Below, piece by piece: positions 34,466 through 45,572 of a stretch of DNA of 64,000 nt. The notes under the pieces are model-generated. The model searched no databases. It worked only from the letters and a program-made list of their open reading frames with translations, and was not told the DNA's origin. The DNA lies in NCBI GenBank assembly GCA_026874595.1, contig CM049316.1, forward strand, positions 12,452,839-12,516,838, written 5' to 3'. This DNA comes from Sipunculus nudus. Its lineage: Eukaryota; Annelida; Sipuncula; Golfingiida; Sipunculidae. Position 1 is the first letter of the stretch; each line of letters starts with the position of its first letter. The position numbers and the translations under genes are program-made.

Positions 34466-37400
34466 CTGAAATGTCAAGATAAACATCTAAGCGTAAACAT
34501 ATACACATACATGATACACTGATCACAGATGTGTGTATGGTAGTGTTTAATTAACCACAGTAGCTATGGGCTAATGTACAGTTTAAGTTTGTGTATGGTA
34601 GCATTTTACAAATAAACAAAGCTAACTTTTGTATGGTTGCATTTTACTGACAGACCATGTATGTGTATGGTACAATTTTACTTACAATAGTAGGTGTGAG
34701 CTGATGTATGTTTTTAGAATTGTATGGTAGTGATCAACTGATGACAGCAGCAATGAGCTGATGTACGATTCTACTTTGTGTATGGAAGTAATTTACTAAC
34801 AACAGTAGCTGTGAGTAGATGTTGGTTCTGGTTTGTGTATGGTAGCATTTTATTTACAAAACAGTAACAACTAGAATACAGGCAGTGGACAAGCAACTAA
34901 ATGTTTCTCCCAAATCACAGAGGCATGGGTAAAGTAAGGCATTGAATGTTCCTGATTAAAATCCTCTTATATGTGATATGAGCAATTCTCACCCAAAACA
35001 AAAGCATAGATGAACAACATGCAAAAAACAATTACAGATGGCATCACCAGACTTGCGGAGATGGAGGTATCCAAGATCTATGGACATGAATTAATTCAGG
35101 CCAGTACAGCAAACCACTCCCGAGAAAAGGGTAATAATATATTCTGCAAAACGTGAAGGTAGATGGTACCACCTGTCTGATCTACAAAAACCTTTCCAAA
35201 ATGGATGGACATGCAAAATTTCAGACCAATACATTGAACCAACCACTAAAAAGAACAGATGGCAAATGCATAGATGGACTGGGAGATGGAGGTATCCAAG
35301 ATCTATGGACATGCACCATTTCAGGCAAATACAGCAAATAACTCCTGAGAAAAGGGCATTAATTAATTCTAGGAAAACAGGAAGGTAGGTGGCACCACCT
35401 GTCTGATCTACAAGAAAACTCTCCAAGATGGATGGACATGCCAAATTTCAGACCAATACAATAAAATACTCCTGAGATATGAGCAATAAACACTGAAAGC
35501 AAACAATTCCTGATGGCGCCGCCAGTCTTAAATATCCAAGATAGAGGTATCCAAGATCTATGGACATGCACCATTTCAGGCCAATACAGCAAATAACTCC
35601 TGAGAAAAGGGCATTAATTAATTCTAGGAAAACGGGAAGGTAGGTGGCACTACCTGTCTGATCTACAAGAAAACTCTCCAAGATGGATGGAAATGCCAAA
35701 TTCAGACCAATACAATGAAACACTCCTGAGATATGAGCAATATCCACTGAAAGCAAACAATTCCAGATGGCGCCACCAGTCTTAAATATCCAAGATAGAG
35801 GTATCCAAGATCTATGGATATGCACAATTTCAGCAGAATACACTGAACCAACCACTAAGACAAACAGATGGCAAACACATAGATGGATGCCGCACAATAA
35901 CCATTGTAGGTTTTGCCACTAGTCTTAAGTTCAAGATGGAGATATCCAAGATCTATGGGCATGCAAAATTTCAGCTCAATGCACTGATCCACTCCTGAGA
36001 TATGGGCTTTTGTCTAAAAGATGCCCAAATTCATACTGCACATAAAGGATTGCAGGTGGCACCACAAGTCTTTGTTATGCAAAACTACATAGGTGAACGA
36101 ATTTATGCCGGGTTTTGGAAAGATTGGTATAAGGGTTTAAGAAAAGTTCTCCGCAAACATACACCATGGAGGCATAGGAGGCGACAGAACCTGGTCAAAA
36201 ACATAGTATCTGCAAAACTTTGTTTATATAGGCGGATACAATAAGCTGAGATATGTTTCAAGGTTTTGTAAGGTAGTATTTTACTTACAACAGTAGCTAT
36301 GAGCTGATGTATGGTTCTCTCTCTAATATGACCATCCAGTTTCTGATTGTAGTCAATGGCACTAGCGACCAGTGATGTACCAAACAGGAACATGAATGAT
36401 AAAAAGCTGTAGGCTACAACATTCTGCAACAGATGAACACAATATTCCATCAATATAACCAACACACAGCCATGTTTACAGAAAGGGCAGGGACCAAGCA
36501 AAAAGCTGAAAAAGATATTTCATCTATTTAAACCGGAGCTGCTCCATTAGACTAAATCCATGAAGAGATTATTTTGCAGTCCTGTTAATAATGCCATAAA
36601 TCATGTTATGAGAGGTTTCTTCACACATTTTTCTTGTAAAAGTTTGTAATCAGAGTATCCCAATGTACAAATTTTATATCACATTCAAAATCTTACCAAT
36701 CATCCAGTCAATCTTAGGATCAAACTACCATGTCCAGAGACTATGAATAATAAAAGAAAGAATCTGCAATTATTCTTAAATTCCACAAAACTGAGATTTT
36801 CTATTTTCAATATATTTTTATCATTTTTCAGATAATATGACTGAATAAATTACATTCAGTCGAGTGGCTGTAACCCATTGCTTACATAAATGAATCCTTA
36901 GCTACAGTCCAAAGCCTCAGTGATTTTCTGAATTCATGTTAATAAATCTACCACAATAGTGACAGAAACATCATGACATCAAGTAAATATAAATATTAAG
37001 TACAATAATTGAAGAGTTAGATCACTACACTAAGTAATGATGCCAGCTAGGTCATAGGTCATCAGGTGGTATGTTACCGAACTTGAAACCTGATATATAG
37101 TAGAATCCAGTTATCAGAAATATTAAGAAGAATCAAATTTACCACAACATCAAGTTCATTTAATTTGTTTGGATAAACATGGGAACTTATCCATGTCTTG
37201 GCAATTTGAAAATCACAGGATTTATACAAAAATGCAGATGTTATGTTCAATTCAGATATAAAGGTCTCCGGTCTGGGTTGGCAAAATAGCACATGCTGAG
37301 AATGGTTTTAAATGAAGCCTGTACATCATTGCATTATTTACAGCCATTATATAAATGTAAACATCTTTCTGGTCATTTTCAAGGGAATATTTGGTTCTTA

Positions 37401-39792
37401 TTTTAAAGTAAATTTAAAAGTTTCAAAACATCCAGGTTTATTGTAAACATTTGGTCACATGAAACACTTTCACTTACAATGAATGACCAGCTGATTGGGT
37501 ACATGTGTACTAACAGTGTCACATGACACAACATGAAAATGAGGCTAGTGAGGAATCCAGTGACTGTGGTGAACACAAAAACACGCAGGTGCCAGCTGAG
37601 TGGTAGAGCGAGGTAACCACCTTCCTGAGAGGCTGAGGTGGTCAGGCACACCAATGCCGATGCCGAGAATACCTGCAATATATTAAGGTAAATGAAAACA
37701 GACAGGTGCCAGCTGAGTGGTAGAGCGAGGTAACCACCTTCCTGAGAGGCTGAGGTGGTCTGGCACACCAATGCCGACGCCGAGAATACCTGCAATATAT
37801 TAAGGTAAATGAAAACAGACAGGTGCCAGCTGAGTGGTAGAGCGAGGTAACCACCTTCCTGAGAGGCTGAGGTGGTCAGGCACACCAATGCCGACGCCGA
37901 GAATACCTGCAATATATTAAGGTAAATGAAAACAGACAGGTGCCAGCTGAGTGGTAGAGCGAGGTAACCACCTTCCTGAGAAGCTGAGGTGGTCAGGCAC
38001 ACCAATGCTGACGCTGAGAATACCTGCAATATATTAAGGTAAATGAAAACAGACAGGTGCCAGCTGAGTGGTAGAGCGAGGTAACCACCTTCCTGAGAGG
38101 CTGAGGTGGTCAGGCACACCAATGCCGACGCCGTGAATACCTGCAATATATTAAGGTAAATGAAAACAGACAGGTGCCAGCTGAGTGGTAGAGCGAGGTA
38201 ACCACCTTCCTGAGAGGCTGAGGTGGTCAGGCACACCAATGCTGACGCCGAGAATACCTGCAATATATTAAGGTAAATGAAAACAGACAGGTGCCAGCTG
38301 AGTGGTAGAGCGAGGTAACCACCTTCATGAGAGGCTGAGGTGGTCAGGCACACCAATGCAGACGCCGAGAATACCTGCAATATATTAAGGTAAATGAAAA
38401 CAGACAGGTGCCAGCTGACTGGTAGAGCGAGGTAACCACCTTCCTGAGAGGCTGAGGTGGTCAGGCACACCAATGCTGATGCTGAGAATACCTGCAATAT
38501 ATTAAGGTAAATGAAAACAGACAGGTGCCAGCTGAGTGGTAGAGCAAGGTTACCGACTTCCTGAGGGGTTGAGGTGGTCAGACACACCAATGCCGACGCC
38601 GAGAATACCTGCAATATATTAAGGTAAATGAAAACAGACAAGTGCCAGCTGAGTGGCAGAGCAAGGTTACCGACTTCCTGAGGGGTTGAGGTGGTCAGAC
38701 ATACCTGTGCTGACACTTAGAAAACCTGTAATATATAGAGGTAAACGAAAAAATAGAGGTGCCAGCTGAGTAGTAGAGCAAGGTTACCTCCTTCCTGAGG
38801 GCCAGTGTCAAAGCTGAGAATGTCTGCAATATATAGAGGTTAATAATAACTGAAATCCCTGTCAAGCATAAGATCATCCTTTATTGGGCTAATACAATAA
38901 AAATGTGCTTAAATTAAGATCAATTAAAACAAAATTTTTTAAATTTACAAGGTATATAGACAGAAAGCTGGGTGAGAGGGATAGACAGACAAACATGCAA
39001 TTTTTTTTTATAAGTTCTACAACTTTACAGCAGAGACTGTAAAGTATCTAAGGATAGTACTGTCAGGAAAGAAAATGGCTCACACAAAAACACATATGAA
39101 AGGGCAGAGAACATAACTGGATTCTGGAATAAGAAATATTTATATCACCCTTGTATTAATGTTTGAAGCTTCCTTTAGCAGGGTCAACATTACATTTGCA
39201 TATTCCTGTGTATAATATGAAGTCCTGAAACATGCAACTCTTAAGTGATAGCATTTGAGATAAATTTGCTTTTTGAAAAGGATGGGCTGCTTATCTAAGT
39301 CAAAGTTGCTGAATTGTTAAGAGTTAAATCTCCCATATATTACCGGATAATATATTAACAAATCTTGAAATACTAGAGTGAAACTAAAAAAAAAGTACCA
39401 CATTACTGTTTTCCAATAACCCTACAGATAATCCCATAAAATAAAATAGATATCCAGTATAATACCAATGTATCATCCAGCTCAATTTCAACCAACAGAT
39501 TCTGACTCACCACTTGTAACAGCTGTACAATACCCCTAAATGATAAGAAATACTTCATGTAGCACCAGAGGACAATGACACGCTGATGACTGCGAGGGGA
39601 GTATGGCTTCATACATGGGTGCTGTTCCTCTGCTGTTTGTAAACCACACTGGTCTTTTGGCGGGATGCTGCAGTCATCAGTTGTGCTGATCATCGGCATC
39701 ACCTCGGTAGGTTCCGCATCAGGGATCTCGTCCGCCATCTCGTCACATCCCTGTCCTTGAGCGTGCCTGTCTGTCTGGGACAGGAGGTCCAT
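34331..39792 (-). CDS. MARVEL-domain four-helix membrane protein (MAL/plasmolipin/CMTM type)
   Basis: Coding exons in transcription order: 39792-39511, 37672-37478, 36423-36289, 34465-34331; all junctions are phase 0 with GT-AG; 248 aa. Residues 1-75 are a hydrophilic cytoplasmic N-tail with acidic DEIPDAEPTE. The MARVEL domain follows: FRGIVQLLQVVFSASALVCL (helix 1), a short loop (ASQEGGYLALPLSW), RVFVFTTVTGFLTSLIFMLC (helix 2), NVVAYSFLSFMFLFGTSLVA (helix 3) and LIATVLGYINLLLYSILAFY (helix 4), then a basic C-tail. MARVEL proteins act in cholesterol-rich membrane apposition, vesicle traffic and, for CMTMs, receptor turnover. The subfamily is not resolved. The start ATG (39790-39792) is the first in the exon, whose acceptor is at 39797-39798, so at least one 5' UTR exon lies upstream. 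The second exon's acceptor is tandemly multiplied. Confidence 0.86.
34525..34870 (-). repeat. Degenerate 59-bp array derived from an exon end and its donor
   Basis: About six copies, each starting near GTGTATGGTAGCATTTTA on the plus strand (34529, 34592, 34663, 34722, 34778, 34835). They match 36264-36330, which holds the true exon end and donor of the third coding exon. One copy, near 34680, keeps a perfect GTAAGT on the minus strand. Confidence 0.75.
35040..36090 (-). repeat. About 255-bp tandem repeat, 4 to 5 copies
   Basis: AGGTATCCAAGATCTATGG recurs at about 35066, 35290, 35546 and 35800, with a variant near 35942; units contain GGTGGCACCACCTGTCTGAT and CTCCTGAGATATGAGCAA. GGYGCCACC-type blocks and the general layout recall the 20180-21345 array. 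It separates the 59-bp array from the exon it came from. The open frames at 35091-35897 are by-products. Confidence 0.85.
36289..36423 (-). CDS. MARVEL protein, third coding exon
   Basis: 45 codons: NVVAYSFLSFMFLFGTSLVA (helix 3), then the loop SAIDYNQKLDGHIRERTIHQ and LIATV starting helix 4. Acceptor TTGCAG and donor GTAAGT on the minus strand. Confidence 0.88.
37478..37672 (-). CDS. MARVEL protein, second coding exon (proximal acceptor)
   Basis: 65 codons: VFSASALVCLTTSASQEGGY, then LALPLSWHL and helix 2 RVFVFTTVTGFLTSLIFMLC, ending YPISWSFI before donor GTAAGT. Acceptor TATTGCAG at 37673-37680. Eight more acceptors with intact AG lie upstream at 117-bp steps. Confidence 0.88.
37577..38845 (-). 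repeat. 117-bp tandem repeat spanning an intron-exon boundary, 11 units
   Basis: The motif AGGTGCCAGCTG (one copy AAGTGCC) starts every 117 bp at 37587, 37704, 37821, 37938, 38055, 38172, 38289, 38406, 38523, 38640 and 38757. Read on the minus strand, each unit contains a pyrimidine-rich tract, the acceptor TATTGCAG and the first 29 codons of the exon. Acceptors fall at 37672 + 117k; k = 0 to 8 are intact, k = 9 (38725) is followed at once by an in-frame TAA, and k = 10 (38842) is diverged. The minus frame is open through units 37403-38716 and matches the coding frame. Confidence 0.95.
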
Positions 39793-39796
39793 CTCC
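39511..39796 (-). CDS. MARVEL protein, first coding exon with start codon
   Basis: Exon 39796-39511; ATG at 39792-39790, 94 codons: MDLLSQTDRH at the start, KYFLSFRGIVQLLQV at the end, donor GTGAGT. The RG-x-x-x-L-x-Q motif at the start of helix 1 is typical of MARVEL domains. Confidence 0.85.
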
Positions 39797-40039
39797 CTGT
39801 ACATTAAGAAAACATAGCGTATAACATACCACATTAATATAATAATTAGTGATGTACCTGATTTACATGATTTACAAGGTTACTGGCTTGCTCTGCATAC
39901 ATATCATCAAACTGTAGGTAGTGTCTGCCGAGAAAGATTCTTATTGCGCCTCTGTGACAGATATATAAATTTGTTATCTATAAAAGCTGTTAATAAACAT
40001 AATACATGAGCCAATGTTGACAAACAGAAAAAGCATGCA

Positions 40040-40290
40040 ACATAAAGAGGCGGTTGCATACATTTTCAAGTTGAGAGGTCACCAGCCTCAAAACGCCTTT
40101 TGCAAAACTCTGACTTGCCACCTAATTTCTTTTTGAATGTGTTTGGATTATTTTAGCTGGACCCCACAAATTATAAACATGAGGATATAAATGAAATGTA
40201 CAGCCTGTACAGCCAGGATTGGCATTTTCTGGTCTTTCTTTTATATAAAAGGTTTATGTTTAGTTAATAGACATCAGATATCAGAATATG
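40040..40290. mobile_element. Diverged relative of the 12116-12580 MITE
   Basis: TTGAATGTGTTTGGATTATT, ACCCCACAAATTATAAACAT and ATTGGCATTTTCTGGTCTTT align in order with 12410-12535. The termini are not resolved. Confidence 0.5.
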
Positions 40291-40714
40291 TCCCTTAAAA
40301 CAAATATTTTTAACCTAATGACAAATGTGTCATATTTAAAAAAAATTAATTAATGGTGATTGTTGTAACACTTCCCATTTCCTGATTGGGCAGAACTATA
40401 GAAACCTGGCTACAGCCTACCGCCAGTACCTTATGCACAACAGGTGTCACATAATAAATTGTTTCCTGACAAAGGTTGATACATATTATTTTCTGAGAAT
40501 TCCCGTATTTAATTTACTAGAGTATATTATAATAGAGGAGGAGGGGTCTGGGGAACCTGGGTTCCCCCCCTGAACTGGGGTGTGGGCAGAGCCCCCACCT
40601 TAAGCTTAATTCTCCTGTTCAAACAGTAAATGGTTCCCCATTTTCATGACAGATGGCGCTTCAATCGCAGATATAAATGAACAAAACTTGCCCCTAGCTG
40701 CTGGTATCTCGTCT

Positions 40715-40790
40715 TCACGGCTCATTTAGTAGCGTGTAGGGCTCCTAGTCTAGATATTGTAGGTTCGATTCCCCATTCAGGTGACTTTTG
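40715..40790 (+). repeat. tRNA-like SINE or tRNA pseudogene
   Basis: TTTAGTAGCGTGTAGGGCTC (A-box region) is followed about 20 nt later by GTAGGTTCGATTCCCC (near-perfect B box). No full cloverleaf with paired acceptor stem was found, so a SINE head is more likely than a working tRNA. Confidence 0.45.
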
Positions 40791-41323
40791 ATGTTAAGTA
40801 GATATGTTGTTGTTAGAAGAGTTGATATGAGTGTAGGGACATCTACAGGGGGAAAGTAGGAGTTAAAATAAGGAATGAAAGGAGGATGTTTTATTTATAT
40901 TTTCCTGTTCCTCAATAGAAGCATAGCCCGCGTTCTATATTGGCTCCCCTGATTGTTCAACTTCAAAGCCAGGCCTGCAGAATACTGATGATACATGGCC
41001 ATTTAAATTTTATACATGAAGACAGTCATTCTAGTTATAGCCCATTACACCAGATGAATGTTGCAAGAGTCAAACACAGCGCAGTGACATGAGATTAAAC
41101 ACCAATGCATCAAGTAGTGACCATTGAATACAATGTACACCCCTGGCATTGTCTCAGATGAGGTTGTTTACTGCCAGTGACAGTACCTGAGTACCTGCTA
41201 CAGGGAGTGAGATGATTGGTGGAGTCCGCGCCAATACAGACACAGGCTACATGTATGTTTACGTTGCATCCTTGGCAAAACGTCATGCGAGCGCACATTA
41301 ATCAAATGATATATGTCACTTAC

Positions 41324-41450
41324 ATACAGACCTGCAGGATGCAAGTTTATCCTCCGGAAATACTTTGATTAAAAATTCATAATTCGATGCAGTGGCCAGA
41401 CTCAAAAGCTGTCAAAGCCTGCAGGCCGCTTACAACATCACACCTGCCGA
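41324..41450 (-). promoter_or_regulatory. Candidate 5' UTR exon and promoter area of the MARVEL gene
   Basis: On the minus strand a good donor (GTAAGT, 41318-41323) ends a stretch somewhat richer in CpG than its surroundings. This is a possible non-coding first exon for the MARVEL gene, whose start exon needs an upstream partner. There is no direct evidence of transcription. Confidence 0.2.
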
Positions 41451-41984
41451 CAGCGGGAGAGTTCCGAATTTTTTTTACTCACGTGTTTATGACACCCTGG
41501 ATGTGACCATAGCTCAATTTGTCTCGATATGGACCATATATACATAGAATTATTAAATAAGCTGAACCACAGAGCTGCATATAATGTATTTATTATTATA
41601 ACCAGAAGTACTGTTTGTAGCAATTGTATGTAAAATACATTTTAAATACTGTTTAATGAACATATTACAGTTCATTACTGTAACATAACAAAACATAACA
41701 TAAATCTTAAATTTCTGTCGGTTTTAAAACAAAATAGCATTAGCCAAAGGCTACTGATCACCGACCAGAGCATAACCCGTACAAGCATACACACTGAAAG
41801 AATGTATAAATTAAAATATAAAATATGTGATGAATTAATTATTGTATGCAGGAGTACATATATATATTTAAGAACATACAAAAGAAAATTTAATTATAGT
41901 TTTAACACATTTTTTGCATTTAATACCCTGCTATTTGACTATTTTAGCCTTAAATACTGAAAGAATCAGTTTATATACATTTAA

Positions 41985-42545
41985 CATGTAGGGAATTCCA
42001 AATTTAACTGGAGAAGTATTTAAATGAATGTAGACCATAATTTGTAGTTTTCACTAGTGGTAATTTATGATAAGATTTTTGCCGAGTATTGTATGATGTA
42101 GACACTTCTTAGTAATAATTTCGAAGATATACTGGGGAAAGATCATGTTTCATTTTATAGGTTTCAGTTACGATAGTCTTAGGTCTTTGTAGTTCTAGGT
42201 TATCAAAATTGTGTTTATTCAAGAGCTGAGTGTAGTCAGTATTTAAGTCTCCATCAATCAGGCATAGTGCCCGCTTTAAGATGCACTCCATCTTGACTGC
42301 AAGTATCTGTCCACAGAAATGCGAAAGGATGGAGTAATAGTTAAAGTTTGATTGTATAAAAGACCGGACGATAGTAAGTTTAGCATCTCTATCTAGAATG
42401 CGATGTATTCTGTACAAAGCACAAAGTTGCCTTGCAGCCTTTATACAATGTTTATTTACATGAAATTTAAATTTCATATGTTTATCTATGTAAATACCAA
42501 GTAGTTTTACACAAGCTTCACTGTTTAAGGTGGTATTGTTAATGT
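41985..42545 (-). mobile_element. Dead non-LTR retrotransposon, C-terminal reverse-transcriptase fragment
   Basis: The minus-strand frame contains CVKLLGIYIDKHMKFKFHVN, KAARQLCALYRIHRILDRD, SFIQSNFNYYSILSHFCGQ and IVTETYKMKHDLSPVYLRN, the usual order of the thumb/C-terminal part of jockey- or CR1-like reverse transcriptases. It breaks by frameshift near 42109, continues in another frame (TTNYGLHSFKYF) and meets a stop within the final motif, so it is inactive. Confidence 0.72.
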
Positions 42546-44530
42546 TGATACTTAAATTTCACTGGATACCTTAGGTTGAGAAGGAAGCTTACCTGAAATT
42601 TATCAGGAATAGCTTCCATTAAATTGATATGGAACCATTCTATAGCTATCTGACATTCAGAAGTGAGGACTGTATGTTGTCTGCATGCACGTTACTTTTT
42701 TTTATGTCGAAATTTTCCCACTTGATGTCATAGTGTATTCTATGGTCAGAAAATTTTTTAAGAATCGTAAAATCTATCAATATGCAAATTTTATGTCGTA
42801 TTATTAATATTGTTGACATTATTATTATTATTATTATTAAGTTTGTTCACAGATTTCTGCTCCCTGAAGTTTCTGTAGGTGTTAAAGGAAAAAGCACTAT
42901 TATATTTACATCAAACAAAATATTTCATGGGAAAACTAGCAATAATTGTTTAAACTAATGGATAAAAACACATGTGCACTTGCAAAATATTTTTTCTTTC
43001 TAAGTAATCCGATTCCACATATTATGAAGAATTACTAAAATTTGCCGTCGGTAAAGATGCTTGGGTTCTCGCCTATAAAAGGTGTGGTCAGATAATAATA
43101 TTGTCAAGCTACCTTGGTGCAGTCTAACTTTGAAATACATATTTAAATAATTTAAAATTCCAATGACATATATATTTTTTTTTAATTCACAGAATATTCT
43201 CTATTAGATCTGCTATATATAAAAAGCCTATAAATTTTCTTGTTAGTCTGAAGATTTAAAAATTTAAAGCAATTGTTTTTATTTTTACACACACACAAAA
43301 ATGCGATTCATCTCACATCTGGCAGTTAGTAAAAGCATCTAACAATAATATCATTTTAAAATATACACAATTATCTCCAGGTTTTATGTGTTGCTTATCT
43401 ATCATTTTTCCTTCCATTTATATTTTTGTTTTAAAATTCTTGACTAATTAACAAAAGACTCTTTATCTTAAATGGCATGTTACTGCTTTTTAAAATAAGT
43501 TATCGAATAAAGAAAAAATGCATTTTGGATCATATTTTTTTCAACCATTTATTCAAAATTTGAAAGCTTTATGCCTTGTAGCTTGCGAGAAATATCCCCC
43601 TGAAGATGGTGTGATCTACTGAAATAGTGTTTTGAGAAAATGGCCAAAACTGTAATTAGAGTAATTCTGTCCTAGTTGTTTCACTGAACTGTGAATGCAT
43701 GTGACAGCTGTATAACATGAATCTACGTTATTATATATGCATGATTTTGTTCCCGGCCTTTTTTTTTATTGCTCTTTATCCTTTTTTCTGTATAAGTTTG
43801 GTGCCAAATGTCAAGTCGGTAAGTGTCAAATTCAGAAGAAGGCGGAGCTTATGGTCACAGGGCAAAATTACTATATAGGTCACCTGGCCACTCCCGCTGA
43901 CACTACCTAGGGGTCAATAACGCGCCCCGCTTATCAAGATAAGCAGTGCTCAAGCTCAAAAGACTGCTGCTGCAGGTCTTAATCCTATGTGTAAATCCAA
44001 CAATTTAGCTCCATTTGTCAGCCAAGCGGCGTCTTAAGAATACTAGTATGTTCGTTCTCTCAGGGTGAAACATGTGTTTCTGTTTACACCTTACGTCCCC
44101 ACGTACATGGAGTTGACAGGTCAATCAAAATGTAACTTTTTCTGAATGATTAATTATATCACATTTTTGTGACAAGGTGGGTATAAAAATGACATAGTAG
44201 TAATAAATTTTGTGAAAAATTAACACTTAATAATTTTGACGATATTAAGACCGTAACTTGAAAATATAATATATACACCAAACTGTCATTTAATATATGT
44301 AAATACATGTATATAAATACATAAGGATGGCTATATATATCATAGAAAATTTGACCTCTGGCCCTCGAGTCTCGTATGCCAATGTATATATTTTCATTTC
44401 CGAGAATTTTTTTATTTTGTTTTAAATATTTATTATTTTCACTGTTGTTGTACAATTTGGTACACTAAATATGTTGATAAGACAATTAAATTAATATCCA
44501 TCATATATTCATTGATAGCCATATATTGGT
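42546..44530. other. Non-coding AT-rich stretch
   Basis: No credible gene. The part at 43800-44110 is GC-richer than its surroundings and might be regulatory, but no specific motif supports that. Confidence 0.3.
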
Positions 44531-44540
44531 TCAGCGAAAA

Positions 44541-44608
44541 GTCAGGCGCGGATCCGGAGGGAGATACCCCCCCCCCCCCCCCGCAAAAAATCCTGGATCC
44601 ATGCCTGA
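44541..44608. repeat. Small inverted repeat around a poly-C run
   Basis: TCAGGCGCGGATCC on the left is complementary to GGATCCATGCCTGA on the right, around a run of C and a short A run. It resembles the end of a degraded MITE. Confidence 0.4.
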
Positions 44609-44787
44609 AAGTGTATTTTTCAAACCCTAATTATACATGGGATGTAACAATTTTATATGAAATGTAATTAATAAGCTCGTTAGATATACCGATGGATAGT
44701 TTTTCTATTTTAATGTTCCAGTTTTTGTTAAATGAATGTTAAATATTGTACTTCTCTCACCTAACAAGTCCTTAATTAATATAAATG

Positions 44788-44823
44788 AGATGCGCATGCG
44801 CCTGCGCATGTGATCTCATGAAC
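44788..44823. promoter_or_regulatory. NRF1-like palindromic GCGCATGCGC cluster
   Basis: GATGCGCATGCGCCTGCGCA holds a perfect core of the NRF1-type site (GCGCATGCGC) plus a second half site. CpG-rich in an AT-rich setting. No adjacent start site is identified. Confidence 0.3.
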
Positions 44824-44950
44824 TCAAGACCTGCTGGAAGGAAAACTTTTAGCATATTATGTCTAAAATTAGAGTAGTACATAATCTCTGAGTATAGTAT
44901 ATAAAATAATATGTTTAAGTTACCATTCAAAATGAGGAAGAAAATGAAGA

Positions 44951-44951
<1 letters not shown>

Positions 44952-45027
<76 letters not shown>

Positions 45028-45524
45028 GACTAATGTCTTACTGATTCAATATCGATTGGGAAACATATATATTCAAGTCGTATACAGAATGGCACATCTC
45101 ACGCATTCAGCATGTGACTCTCTTATCTGTGATGCTTCATTTATGCCAGAGTACACAATGCAATCTCGCACAATCTGACATTTGATAGTAAATTCCATGC
45201 AAACTTTTAATTAAAGTAATGAGAATGAAACAGAGCCATTATGTACATGGAACCTATACAATATAAACCTGAACTATAATAACAGTCTCGAATGTATATG
45301 AATATTATATGATATTATGTTATATATATGGGTCCTTTACCATCCAAAGTAATTGAGGAGATATGCTATCAAAAGACAGGTCAAATATGTCTCTATGATA
45401 TATATATTGATATAGAGTACATCCGAAAATAACGATTATTTTGGTGAAAAATTACAAAAGAAATGAGAAAATCTTAGAGCAATTTTCATATGCAGGTACA
45501 GTAACATAAATCTTATTTGTAATA

Positions 45525-45568
<44 letters not shown>
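44952..45568. repeat. Two (AT)n microsatellites
   Basis: About 70 bp of AT repeat at 44952-45022 and about 40 bp at 45528-45568. Confidence 0.95.

Positions 45569-45572
<4 letters not shown>

Noticed and set aside
35091-35897. Minus-strand frames of 117 and 149 residues
   Set aside because: They lie in the about 255-bp satellite and repeat with its period; no membrane-protein family is recognised despite the hydrophobic look.
37403-38716. A single 437-residue minus-strand protein made of 39-residue repeats
   Set aside because: As one continuous gene it has no promoter or start context. The units contain splice acceptors, and the last one is a true MARVEL exon with a donor; it is better read as a tandem acceptor array.
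40715-40790. Functional tRNA gene
   Set aside because: A and B boxes are visible but no paired acceptor stem or clear anticodon arm was found; kept only as a SINE-like repeat.
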